Assembly (NCBI GenBank): GCA_943324395.2
Contig: CALPLL020000080.1
Span: 1 to 7,713 of the forward strand
From: Rhizobium sp. Q54
GTDB taxonomy: Bacteria > Bacteroidota > Bacteroidia > Flavobacteriales > Flavobacteriaceae
Direction: 5' to 3'
Length of the DNA stretch: 7,713 nt
Below, in pieces: positions 1-6,890 of this stretch. Each line of letters starts with the position of its first letter. Positions within the stretch are counted from its first letter, which is position 1. The position numbers and the translations under genes were made by a program. The notes beneath the pieces are model-generated. The model saw only the letters and a program-made list of their open reading frames with translations, searched no databases and had not been told where the DNA came from.

Positions 1-1556
1 AAAATAATTGTGTATTTCTTCAACGCTTTTTTAGAGATATTTCTATCTTCTATATCCATAAAACCACCGGTCATAGCAGCATTAATTACCATCGCCACGA
101 ATAACGATGCACCTAATACACAGGATAAAGTGATTGGGAAATAAACCATGAATTTACCAACCGTTCCAGGCCATAAAGCCAATGGAATAAAGGCAGCTAA
201 AGTTGTTGCAGTTGATGAAATTACTGGCCAAGCGATTTCGCCAATACCAATTTTAGAAGCTTCAATACGTCCTAAACCTTTTTTCATGTTGGCAAAAACG
301 TTATCCACTACTACAATTCCATCGTCAACTAGTAATCCTAATCCCATTACTAATCCAAATAAAACCATGGTATTCAATGTGTAACCAAAAGCAGATAAAA
401 TCGCAAATGCCATTAACATAGAAAGCGGAATTGCAGCCCCTACAAATAAGGAATTTCTCAATCCCATTGTGAACATCAATACAATCATAACAAGGATAAT
501 TCCGAAAATAATGTGGTTTGATAATTCGTTTACTTGGTGTTCTACTTTATTGGATTGGTCGTTGGTCATTTTGATACTCAAATCTTTAGGCAAGACTGTT
601 TTTTGAGCTTTCGCCACAATTTCTTTCACTTGATCTAAAGCCGAAATCATATTTTGACCGGAACGTTTTTTCACATTCAACATCACCACTTCCTGTCCGC
701 TTTCACGAGCATAAGTTGTTTTTTCTTTTTCCTTGAAATTGATTACGGCAATGTCTTTTAGGTAAACTGTACCTCCATAAGATTTTACCACTACATTTTC
801 AAGATCTTTAGGATTTTTGATTTCACCCACAATTCGAATATTATTTCGAGATCCTTGAGAAATTAAATTTCCTCCTGAAAGTGTCATATTTTCATATTTC
901 ACCGCATTTTGAATGTCGTCGAAACTCACTTTTGCAGCGTTCATTTTGAACACATCAATCGCAATTTCAACTTCTTTATCATCTACACCTAAAATATCCA
1001 CTTTTTTTACTTCAGGGACATTTTCAATCTCGTCTTTTAGGTATTCACCGTATTTTTTAAGTTGTTGTGTGGTATAATTTCCTTTCAAATTAATATTTAA
1101 AATAGGCACTTCTTCCGAAATATTAATATTGAAAATACTAGGTTCTACTTTACTTCCGTTGTCAAGATTAGGCCAATCGGTGTCGGCTTTCGCCATATCG
1201 GTTTTATCTTTTATTCGGATTTTGGCTTCTTCAATTGAAACACTTTGTTCAAATTCTACGACTACAATTCCGTAATCCTGAAACGAACTCGAAGTCACTT
1301 TGGTTACACCAGAAATATTTTTAAACTGATCTTCCAGTGGTTTTACCACTAGTTTTTCAACGTCTTCAGATGAGTTTCCTGGGAAAACTGATGAAACGTA
1401 AATTTTGTTTTCTAAAATCTCAGGGAAATTTTCACGCGGCATATTGATATACGCCATCGTTCCCATTACCACAATAATAAAAGTTAGAATGTAAACCGTA
1501 ATTCGGTTGTCAACAGCCCAACTTGAAATCCCAAATTCTTTTTTTTGATGACTCAT
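1..1556 (-). CDS. RND efflux permease, AcrB-like (partial, C-terminal half outside window)
   Basis: This is the inner-membrane proton-driven pump of a tripartite efflux system; it should take substrate from the periplasm or membrane and pass it to the TolC-type channel. Translating from ATG at 1556 gives 518 uninterrupted codons running off the left edge, about half of a usual RND permease (1000 or more residues). TM1 is at about residues 19-37, followed by the family's N-terminal signature NMPRENFPEI. A large periplasmic loop runs to about residue 343, then TM2 (about 344-363), TM3 and TM4. TM4 carries LVDDGIVVVDN, matching AcrB LVDDAIVVVEN, so D411 and D412 correspond to the proton-relay pair D407/D408. 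This favours the multidrug (HAE-type) branch over heavy-metal CzcA/CusA pumps; the real substrate cannot be read. It is the last visible gene of the operon, 83 bp after the adaptor, with a repeat cluster in the gap. No Shine-Dalgarno is seen before the start. Confidence 0.95.
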   Translation of the reverse strand, partial: MSHQKKEFGISSWAVDNRITVYILTFIIVVMGTMAYINMPRENFPEILENKIYVSSVFPGNSSEDVEKLVVKPLEDQFKNISGVTKVTSSSFQDYGIVVVEFEQSVSIEEAKIRIKDKTDMAKADTDWPNLDNGSKVEPSIFNINISEEVPILNINLKGNYTTQQLKKYGEYLKDEIENVPEVKKVDILGVDDKEVEIAIDVFKMNAAKVSFDDIQNAVKYENMTLSGGNLISQGSRNNIRIVGEIKNPKDLENVVVKSYGGTVYLKDIAVINFKEKEKTTYARESGQEVVMLNVKKRSGQNMISALDQVKEIVAKAQKTVLPKDLSIKMTNDQSNKVEHQVNELSNHIIFGIILVMIVLMFTMGLRNSLFVGAAIPLSMLMAFAILSAFGYTLNTMVLFGLVMGLGLLVDDGIVVVDNVFANMKKGLGRIEASKIGIGEIAWPVISSTATTLAAFIPLALWPGTVGKFMVYFPITLSCVLGASLFVAMVINAAMTGGFMDIEDRNISKKALKKYTII

Positions 1557-1563
1557 AATTTTT

Positions 1564-1630
1564 GTTTAAGGTTCAAATGTTTAAGGTTTGGTTCGCGGTT
1601 TTGCAAAACTTTAAACCTTAAACTTTAAAC
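1564..1630. repeat. Heptad / inverted repeat cluster between adaptor and permease genes
   Basis: The gap between the two efflux genes holds an ordered set of repeats. On the plus strand GTTTAAGGTT occurs at 1564-1573 and again, as GTTTAAGGTTT, at 1579-1589. Its exact complement AAACCTTAAAC lies at 1613-1623, inside a run of 7-bp units (ACTTTAA, ACCTTAA, ACTTTAA, 1608-1628). A perfect 12-bp palindrome GTTTTGCAAAAC sits in the middle (1598-1609). In the operon mRNA the arm 1623-1613 can pair with either 1589-1579 (11 bp) or 1573-1564 (10 bp). The second partner ends 7 bases before the permease ATG. The repeats are seen directly; a role in translation, mRNA stability or partial termination is inferred. 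Similar AT-rich heptad repeats seem common between genes in flavobacteria, from memory only. Confidence 0.75.
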
Positions 1631-1639
1631 TAATTTACA

Positions 1640-2779
1640 TTAGAAGTTTAGTTTCATTCCTTCTGATACTGTTTTAACTCCGTCGCCAACTAATACTGTT
1701 TTTGGCTCTAATCCGCTTAAAATTTCGGTGAAATTATCAGATGTTTTTCCCACTTTTACAATCACCTTTTTAGCAATTCCAGTTTTATCTTTCACAGACG
1801 ATACTTCAAAAACAAATTGGTTTCCATCGGCATCTTCCTGAATTACATTAGACGGAACTACAACCGCTTTTGCACTAGTGTAATCCGTAATTTTAAGTTT
1901 TGCAACTTGGTTAGGACGCAATAAATTATCTGTATTAGGTACGGAAACTTCAATTCCAAAACTTCTATTATTTGGGTTGATGTTATTTCCTACCTGACGA
2001 ATTTTACCATTAAATGATTTTCCTAAAGAAGCCAAATAAACGCTTACTTCTGTTCCTACTTTTAATTTTCCAATGTAACTTTCAGGAACGGTTGTTGAAA
2101 CGAACATGTTATTTAAATTTACTATTCTCATTAATCCTTGTCCAGGTCCAACCACTTGTCCTCTTTCAGCAATTAACTCATCAATCACACCATTAAAAGG
2201 AGCGATAATTCTTGTTTTCGCCATTTGGGCTTTCATTTGAGAAACCGCTTTTTGCTGGCTTACCATGCTGGTTTGCGCTTGTAAATATTGGATTTCAGAA
2301 CCAATTTTTTGATCCCATAAACGCTTTTGTCTTTCGAAAGTTGTTTTTGCTAAAGCCAATTGGTTTTCTAATTGCGCCAATTGCTGACTTAATCCACCAT
2401 CGTCAATAGTTCCTAATACTTGACCTTTAGTCACTTTTTGTCCTGCAATTACATTTACAGTATTTAAAATTCCTGCAAATTGCGGGTATATAATTATGTT
2501 TTCTTTCGTGTTCACATTTCCTTGAACTTCTAAATAATGACTGAAAACAGTGTCTTTTACCGTTTCCACAGAAACCAATGCTTCTTCTGTTTTTTTCACG
2601 TCCAATTCTGCTATTGCATTGTCAAGCTGTGTTAATTGCGTTTGCAATTCTGCTCTTTTTTCTTTTATAGAAACCAAGTTTTTTGAAGCAATTAATGAAT
2701 CAATATTGGCGTTTTCTTCTTTCTTTCCACAAGAGAATAATAGTGCGGAAAATGTTGCGATTAAAATTATTTTTTTCAT
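1640..2779 (-). CDS. RND efflux periplasmic adaptor (membrane fusion protein), lipoprotein
   Basis: This 379-residue adaptor joins the RND pump to the outer-membrane channel. The N-terminus is a lipoprotein signal with lipobox LFSC, Cys17 being the likely lipidated residue, followed by GKKEEN. Residues about 28-66 form a charged, heptad-like stretch that may be an extra coiled coil. The HlyD/AcrA domains then follow: first lipoyl half at about 95-127 (AGQKVTKGQVLG), alpha-helical hairpin at about 128-188, rich in Gln, Ala and Lys, second lipoyl half at about 189-220 (APFNGVIDELIAERGQVV), beta-barrel at about 225-300, and a membrane-proximal domain to the end. Length is normal for the family. 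The start at 2779 is the only one that gives the whole signal peptide. It starts 22 bp after the TolC-type gene and precedes the permease, the usual order in Bacteroidota. Substrate is unknown. Confidence 0.95.
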   Translation of the reverse strand: MKKIILIATFSALLFSCGKKEENANIDSLIASKNLVSIKEKRAELQTQLTQLDNAIAELDVKKTEEALVSVETVKDTVFSHYLEVQGNVNTKENIIIYPQFAGILNTVNVIAGQKVTKGQVLGTIDDGGLSQQLAQLENQLALAKTTFERQKRLWDQKIGSEIQYLQAQTSMVSQQKAVSQMKAQMAKTRIIAPFNGVIDELIAERGQVVGPGQGLMRIVNLNNMFVSTTVPESYIGKLKVGTEVSVYLASLGKSFNGKIRQVGNNINPNNRSFGIEVSVPNTDNLLRPNQVAKLKITDYTSAKAVVVPSNVIQEDADGNQFVFEVSSVKDKTGIAKKVIVKVGKTSDNFTEILSGLEPKTVLVGDGVKTVSEGMKLNF

Positions 2780-2801
2780 TTTTTAAAGGTTTTTTTCTTG
2801 A

Positions 2802-4142
2802 TTATTTTTTATTAATTACTTTTTCTAAACTTGCTTTTTTATTGATAACATTCACCATCGATTGAAGGTAATTTTGTTGCGCAGCATACAATTGGCGTTG
2901 CGCCTCACTAAAGTCGAAACTTGACGATAATCCTTCTTTAAATTTGATTCCTTGCTTTTTCTCGATTCGCTCAGCTAAATTCAAATTGGTTTTTGCTGTT
3001 GCAAATGCTTCGATGCTAAATTCATATTCACTTTTAGCATTTGCATATTGTAATTTTAATTTTTGTTCTGTTTCTGTAAGTTGTGTTTTTGCTTTTTCAA
3101 ATGCAATTTTTGCTTGTTGTGTTCTAGCATTTCTGGCAAAACTGCTGAATATCGGAACACTTAAACTAACTCCCATATTAGAATAATTCAACCATTTTTG
3201 ATTGCTTGTAAAAAATTGAAATTGGTTTCCAAAAGCATTATATCCCACATTTACAACTGCTGCTAATGACGGCAACGCCTTCGTTTTTTGTAATTTCAAT
3301 TCCAAATTACGTTGCTCTTGAAAATTCAACGCCATTTGATAATAGATGTTTTGAACAGGGGAAAATTCAGTTTGAGTAAAAGCGGAATCCAAATTTTTAA
3401 CCGCAAGATTATCCAATTTATCGGTTAATATTAATTCCTCATCTATATTCATTCCTATAGAAATCTTCAACATTTTTGAAGCTATTTCTCTAAGTCTTTT
3501 AACGTTATTTAAATTACTATTAATTGTTGAAAGTGTAATTTGAAGTTGCTCTACATTTTCTTCTTCGATCAAACCATTTTTAAACGTTTCTTTGGTGTCA
3601 AACAATGTTTTTTCTAAGATTCCTTTATTTTTTTCTAATATCAAAATGCTCTCTTCAGCCAATAAAACATTTCCATAGGCATTGATAACCATTTCTTTAA
3701 CTTCTTGATCCGTTTTTTCTTTCGAATTTTGATAAAATTTTAAATATGTTTTGGAGGCTTGAACCGCCACAATATAGGAACCATCAAAAAGCAACTGACT
3801 TAATGTAGTTCTAGCGTTCATGTTGTGTTTAGTTCCAAAAGCGACTTCTGCAAATTCACCTGGATTTCCTCCAAAAAATTGAGCTGGAATAAGAGATTTT
3901 TGCAGTTCAAAATTGTTTTGATAGTCTAAATTTGCATTAATTTGCGGAAGCCCCATTGCCGTTGTTTCCCATTTTTTACTTTTTGCAGCAGCAATATCTC
4001 TCTGAGAATTAATGGCAGCATAATTATTGCTTAGCGCATAATTAATGGCTTCGTCTAAACTAAACGAATTGCTTTTTGGTTTTTCTTGTGCATTTGCAAT
4101 AAAGGTAAAGGACAATACACTAATAAAAATTAATTTTTTCAT
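2802..4142 (-). CDS. TolC-family outer-membrane efflux channel
   Basis: This 446-residue protein is the outer-membrane exit duct of the efflux system. A Sec signal peptide (MKKLIFISVLSF...) ends in AXA with likely cleavage A18/Q19, giving a mature N-terminal Gln as is common in Bacteroidota. The mature protein has the two-fold repeat of the OEP family. Each half begins with a helix ending in a LPQI- or LPSL-like turn (GLPQINANL near residue 60, ALPSLAAVV near 290), followed by beta segments and long coiled helices rich in Ala, Gln, Lys and Glu. The C-terminal half contains SVPIFSSFARNARTQQAK, typical of the second barrel-to-helix crossing. The start codon overlaps the regulator's stop as ATGA (4142-4139), which suggests translational coupling. 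The adaptor gene follows after 22 bp. The family assignment is firm; the partner pump is inferred from the operon. Confidence 0.95.
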   Translation of the reverse strand: MKKLIFISVLSFTFIANAQEKPKSNSFSLDEAINYALSNNYAAINSQRDIAAAKSKKWETTAMGLPQINANLDYQNNFELQKSLIPAQFFGGNPGEFAEVAFGTKHNMNARTTLSQLLFDGSYIVAVQASKTYLKFYQNSKEKTDQEVKEMVINAYGNVLLAEESILILEKNKGILEKTLFDTKETFKNGLIEEENVEQLQITLSTINSNLNNVKRLREIASKMLKISIGMNIDEELILTDKLDNLAVKNLDSAFTQTEFSPVQNIYYQMALNFQEQRNLELKLQKTKALPSLAAVVNVGYNAFGNQFQFFTSNQKWLNYSNMGVSLSVPIFSSFARNARTQQAKIAFEKAKTQLTETEQKLKLQYANAKSEYEFSIEAFATAKTNLNLAERIEKKQGIKFKEGLSSSFDFSEAQRQLYAAQQNYLQSMVNVINKKASLEKVINKK

Positions 4143-4738
4143 TGTTTTTCGATGTTCAATAATTGTTTTTCTAATTCTGCAATTCCTTCTAATGTTGCAA
4201 TTGCTCTGGTGTGGTATTCTAATATTTGTAATTCTAAATTTTGTCCTTCTTTTTCAGAAACGGTTTGTTCTTTTATACTAAATATCAAATTGTAATAAAA
4301 TTTAACAAAAGTTTCAACGGGAATTTCTTTTCTGTAAAGGCCTTGAGCAATTCCCTTTTCAATATTATTTTTGAATAATGTGTTGCATTCATTCATTTCC
4401 TTGGCCATTACTTTTTCAAAAATCGAAGGATAATGTTTTTTAAGTTGATAAACCGGCGAAGTATCTGCCGATTTGAACATTTCCTTGAACATTTTTCTAA
4501 TTTGATAATTTTCTTCAATTGCATTGTAATCTTGAGCTACAATTTGATTAATTATCTCATGAATTTCAGAATGAATCAATCCAGTGATTTCTTCAATCAG
4601 AATTTCTTTATTACTAAAAAACTTGTAGATTGTTTTTTTAGAAATCGCCATTTCTCCCGCTATATCATCCATAGTGACGCTCTTGAAACCTAGTTTCATG
4701 AACAAATCACTGGCTTTAGACATAATTTTCTCTCTCAT
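4139..4738 (-). CDS. TetR/AcrR-family transcriptional regulator, probably of the efflux operon
   Basis: This 199-residue protein has a TetR-type N-terminal helix-turn-helix at about residues 5-47: KASDLFMKLGFKSVTMDDIA, then GEMAISKKTIYKFFSNKEILI, with the conserved T-I-Y-K/x-F-F and NKE elements of the recognition helix and helix 4. The rest (about 50-199) is helical and variable, as expected for the ligand-binding and dimerisation domain. An in-frame TAA lies directly before ATG 4738, so no longer form is possible; Met6 is a less likely alternative. It is the first gene of the operon, overlapping the channel gene by 4 bp, so it would be made together with the pump it most likely represses. 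A repeat suited to a dimeric regulator overlaps the promoter upstream. Repression and autoregulation are inferred; the inducer is unknown. Confidence 0.92.
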   Translation of the reverse strand: MREKIMSKASDLFMKLGFKSVTMDDIAGEMAISKKTIYKFFSNKEILIEEITGLIHSEIHEIINQIVAQDYNAIEENYQIRKMFKEMFKSADTSPVYQLKKHYPSIFEKVMAKEMNECNTLFKNNIEKGIAQGLYRKEIPVETFVKFYYNLIFSIKEQTVSEKEGQNLELQILEYHTRAIATLEGIAELEKQLLNIEKQ

Positions 4739-4765
4739 TTAATAGGGAAATTTTTTAATTTGCCG

Positions 4766-4797
4766 CAAACTTACAACGGAAACTTTGAATACCAAAA
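4766..4797 (-). promoter_or_regulatory. Predicted Bacteroidota-type promoter of the tetR-efflux operon
   Basis: Read on the minus strand, TTTTG (4797-4793) is followed after exactly 19 bp by TAAGTTTG (4773-4766). This matches the Bacteroidota sigma-factor consensus TTTG, about 19 bp, TAnnTTTG. Transcription would start at about 4760, giving a leader of roughly 20 bases before the regulator's ATG at 4738. Both elements and their spacing are seen directly; activity is inferred. Confidence 0.7.
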
Positions 4798-4805
4798 TAG
4801 TTTCC
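4778..4805. promoter_or_regulatory. Candidate TetR operator (GGAAACT-N14-AGTTTCC)
   Basis: Perfect 7-bp half-sites GGAAACT (4778-4784) and AGTTTCC (4799-4805) lie on either side of a 14-bp centre. The 28-bp element covers the -33 box and much of the spacer of the efflux promoter, so a bound dimer would block RNA polymerase. The overall size resembles that of the QacR operator (28 bp). The repeat is a direct observation; binding by the regulator encoded 40 bp away is inference from position and family habit. Confidence 0.5.
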
Positions 4806-4850
4806 CAGTATTTACAATTATTTAACATTTAAGAAAGTTTATAGTTCAAA

Positions 4851-4858
4851 TAATTTTG
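4851..4858 (+). promoter_or_regulatory. Possible -7 element for the prenyl synthase operon
   Basis: TAATTTTG matches the TAnnTTTG -7 consensus and lies 73 bp before the ATG at 4932, but no TTG is found at the right distance upstream (4828-4833 reads TTTAAG). It is the best match on the plus strand in the 193-bp divergent gap (4739-4931). The remainder of that gap shows no other clear signal. The leader would be about 65 bases. Confidence 0.35.
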
Positions 4859-4931
4859 AGTTTCTTTGTAAGGTACAAATGTTATAAGCACTTCCGATTA
4901 TAATTTTTAAACAATTAACAAATCAAGAATC

Positions 4932-5906
4932 ATGCATTCTATTAATCAATATCAAGAATTTATTGCGGACTATTTAGAATCTCAATATGAGACTAAAGAG
5001 CCAAAAAATCTTTATGATCCTATTCATTATATTTTGGGATTAGGTGGAAAAAGAATGAGACCGGTTTTAACCTTAATGAGTGCCGAAGTTTTTGATGCCG
5101 ATTACAAAAAAGCATTGCCAGCAGCACTTGCTGTTGAGGTTTTTCATAATTTTTCGCTTATTCATGATGATATTATGGACGATGCTCCTTTGAGAAGAGG
5201 CAATGTAACCGTGCATGAAAAGTGGGATATCAATACTGGAATTCTTTCTGGAGATGCCATGTTAATTCTTGCCTATCAATATTTTGAAAAATACGAACCG
5301 GCCATATTTAGGGAATTAGCGAAATTATTTAGCAAAACCGCTTTGGAAGTTTGCGAAGGACAACAATGGGATGTAGATTTTGAAACTCGAACCGATGTTT
5401 CAATTCCGGAATACCTGAAAATGATTCAATATAAAACAGCTGTATTGGTAGCTGCCGCAATGAAAATGGGCGCTATTATAGCTGAAACTTCTGAAGAAAA
5501 TGCGAACTTAATTTATGATTTCGGATTGAATTTAGGATTGGCATTTCAATTACAAGATGATTATTTAGACGCTTTTGGAAACCCAGAAACCTTTGGAAAA
5601 CAAGTTGGTGGAGACATTATCGAAAACAAAAAAACCTATTTATATTTAAAAGCACTTGAATTTGCATCAACTGATCAAGCGAAGAAATTAGTTGATTTAT
5701 TTTCAATTCACCCACAAGACAGTTCCGATAAAATTGCTGCAGTTAAAGAAATATTTGTTGGCTCGGGTGCTGCTCAAGAAACCAAAAACGCTATTCAAGA
5801 ATTTACTTTTAAAGCTTTTGACACATTACAAAAAATCAGCATTGACGACAATAAAAAGGAAATGCTAAGAACTTTTGGGGAAAATTTAATGGGGCGAAAA
5901 GTATAA
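4932..5906 (+). CDS. Polyprenyl synthetase family protein (short-chain (E)-isoprenyl diphosphate synthase)
   Basis: This cytosolic all-alpha enzyme of 324 residues condenses isopentenyl diphosphate with allylic diphosphates to make FPP/GGPP-type chains, precursors of quinones, carotenoids and other isoprenoids. Seen motifs are GGKRMRP (38-44), which binds the IPP diphosphate; the first Asp-rich motif DDIMD (79-83) followed by LRRG; the conserved Lys/Thr region YKTA; and the second Asp-rich motif DDYLD (209-213) with FGKQVGGDI and KKTYL after it. Length is normal. The residue five before the first motif is Phe74 and the one four before is Ser75. A single aromatic at -5, with no insertion in the motif, resembles archaeal-type GGPP synthases, so a GGPP product is a reasonable guess, not a certainty. 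It heads a two-gene unit, with an unknown gene 5 bp downstream, and is divergent from the efflux operon. The start has only a weak A-rich leader. Confidence 0.95.
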   Translation: MHSINQYQEFIADYLESQYETKEPKNLYDPIHYILGLGGKRMRPVLTLMSAEVFDADYKKALPAALAVEVFHNFSLIHDDIMDDAPLRRGNVTVHEKWDINTGILSGDAMLILAYQYFEKYEPAIFRELAKLFSKTALEVCEGQQWDVDFETRTDVSIPEYLKMIQYKTAVLVAAAMKMGAIIAETSEENANLIYDFGLNLGLAFQLQDDYLDAFGNPETFGKQVGGDIIENKKTYLYLKALEFASTDQAKKLVDLFSIHPQDSSDKIAAVKEIFVGSGAAQETKNAIQEFTFKAFDTLQKISIDDNKKEMLRTFGENLMGRKV

Positions 5907-5911
5907 TTTTA

Positions 5912-6274
5912 ATGAGTTCAAAAACATTTATTGCACCAACAAATTCAGATTTATTACTGAATGAAGCCACAAACGATAACTTATATTCAAAATTAATTGA
6001 GCAAATAAATAAAGATTTCAATTTGGCAAATGAACCAATTGATTTTCCAATGTCAATTTCTGCCGAAGAATTAAAAGGAGAATTGCATGAAAAAATTTAC
6101 CGATTGATTCAATATAAATTTGCAGAATACCTCAATTTACTATATATTATTGATGTTCCTGAAGATCAAATTAAAAAATTAGACGGATCGGATCTAGTTA
6201 TTTTGTCCGAGCAAGTTTCTTTTTTGATTTTAAAAAGAGAATGGATGAAGGTTTGGTTTCGAAATAATTATTAG
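5912..6274 (+). CDS. Conserved-looking hypothetical protein, 120 residues
   Basis: I do not recognise a family. The product is a small soluble protein with no signal peptide or membrane segment. Residues about 1-50 are polar and probably loosely folded (MSSKTFIAPTNSDLLLNEAT). From about 50 on there are likely helices: AEELKGELHEKIYRLIQYKF, AEYLNLLYIIDVP and a C-terminal LSEQVSFLILKREWMKVWF. The spacing of Leu, Ile and Phe fits an amphipathic helical bundle. It starts 5 bp after the prenyl synthase stop with codon use like its neighbour, so the two genes are almost surely co-transcribed; translational coupling is possible. The link to isoprenoid metabolism is only by position. The gene ends one base before the stop of the convergent kinase gene. 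It is likely a real gene because it is a long intact frame in a compact operon. Confidence 0.8.
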   Translation: MSSKTFIAPTNSDLLLNEATNDNLYSKLIEQINKDFNLANEPIDFPMSISAEELKGELHEKIYRLIQYKFAEYLNLLYIIDVPEDQIKKLDGSDLVILSEQVSFLILKREWMKVWFRNNY

Positions 6275-6275
6275 A

Positions 6276-6890
6276 CTAAAATAACCCGTTTAATTCTGCG
6301 TCAATTTTGTTAATTATCATTCCTAAGTCTTCTGGATTATTTACAAAATCGATATTATCAACTTCAATAATTAGCAATTTTCCTTTGGTATAATTAGAAA
6401 CCCAAGCTTCGTATCTTTCGTTCAAACGGTTTAAATATTCAATAGAAATTGAATTTTCATATTCACGACCGCGCTGGTGAATTTGAGAAACCAAATTTGG
6501 AATAGAACTTCTCAAATAAATAAGCATATCTGGAGGAGCAACAAGTCCTTCCATTAGATCAAAAAGGGAGCTGTAATTTTGAAAATCTCTATTGGTCATC
6601 AACCCCATTGCGTGAAGGTTGGGTGCAAAAATATGAGCATCTTCATAGATAGTTCGATCTTGAATTATTTTTTTACCGCTTTCGCGAATTTGAAGCACTT
6701 GTCTGAAACGACTATTCAAGAAATAGATTTGTAAATTGAACGACCAGCGTTCCATTTGATGGTAAAAATCATCTAAATAAGGGTTGTCAACTACGTCTTC
6801 AAAATGAGGGTCCCACTTGAAATGCTTTGCTAACAAGCGAGTTAATGATGTTTTTCCCGCTCCTATATTTCCTGCTATAGCTATGTGCAT
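6276..6890 (-). CDS. Deoxynucleoside kinase (dCK/dGK/dAK family)
   Basis: This cytosolic enzyme of 204 residues transfers phosphate from a nucleoside triphosphate to a salvaged deoxynucleoside. The P-loop GNIGAGKTS is at residues 7-15. E31 matches the catalytic Glu region. WSFNLQIYFLNSRFR aligns with human dCK WSFTFQTYACLSRIR, placing base-binding Q54 opposite Q97 and R61 opposite R104. DRT (78-80) is the family's E/D-R-S/T motif, and D84 falls where dCK has D133. The LID is RGREYE (140-145). Length is typical for bacterial members. These features identify the family, but purine versus pyrimidine preference cannot be fixed by eye. The ATG shares its A with the stop of the upstream gene (TAATG), so its translation is probably coupled to that of the secreted protein. 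No separate promoter is apparent. Confidence 0.93.
   Translation of the reverse strand: MHIAIAGNIGAGKTSLTRLLAKHFKWDPHFEDVVDNPYLDDFYHQMERWSFNLQIYFLNSRFRQVLQIRESGKKIIQDRTIYEDAHIFAPNLHAMGLMTNRDFQNYSSLFDLMEGLVAPPDMLIYLRSSIPNLVSQIHQRGREYENSISIEYLNRLNERYEAWVSNYTKGKLLIIEVDNIDFVNNPEDLGMIINKIDAELNGLF

Noticed and set aside
148..384. Plus-strand open frame of 78 codons
   Set aside because: It lies opposite the well-supported RND permease, including its proton-relay segment, and its translation has no protein-like character.
1564..1630. Repeat cluster as a rho-independent terminator or a CRISPR remnant
   Set aside because: The hairpins are AT-rich with no T-run after the stem on the coding strand, and the units are far too short and irregular for CRISPR repeats.
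2014..3186. Several plus-strand open frames of 60-80 codons
   Set aside because: All are antisense to the adaptor and TolC-type genes. They are rich in Phe, Leu and Ser as expected for the reverse of AT-rich coding DNA and have no leader or family signature.
4045..4693. Plus-strand open frames of 78 and 86 codons
   Set aside because: They are antisense to the TolC-type start region and the TetR gene; the apparent membrane-like composition comes from the complement of Lys/Glu-rich helices.
4891..4910. TATAAT-like sequence before the prenyl synthase gene
   Set aside because: The sigma-70 consensus of Proteobacteria is not the usual one in Bacteroidota, and no -35 or TTG element lies at a suitable distance.
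5836..6021. Minus-strand open frame of 61 codons across the prenyl synthase/unknown gene junction
   Set aside because: It overlaps the ends of two convincing plus-strand genes and has no independent support.
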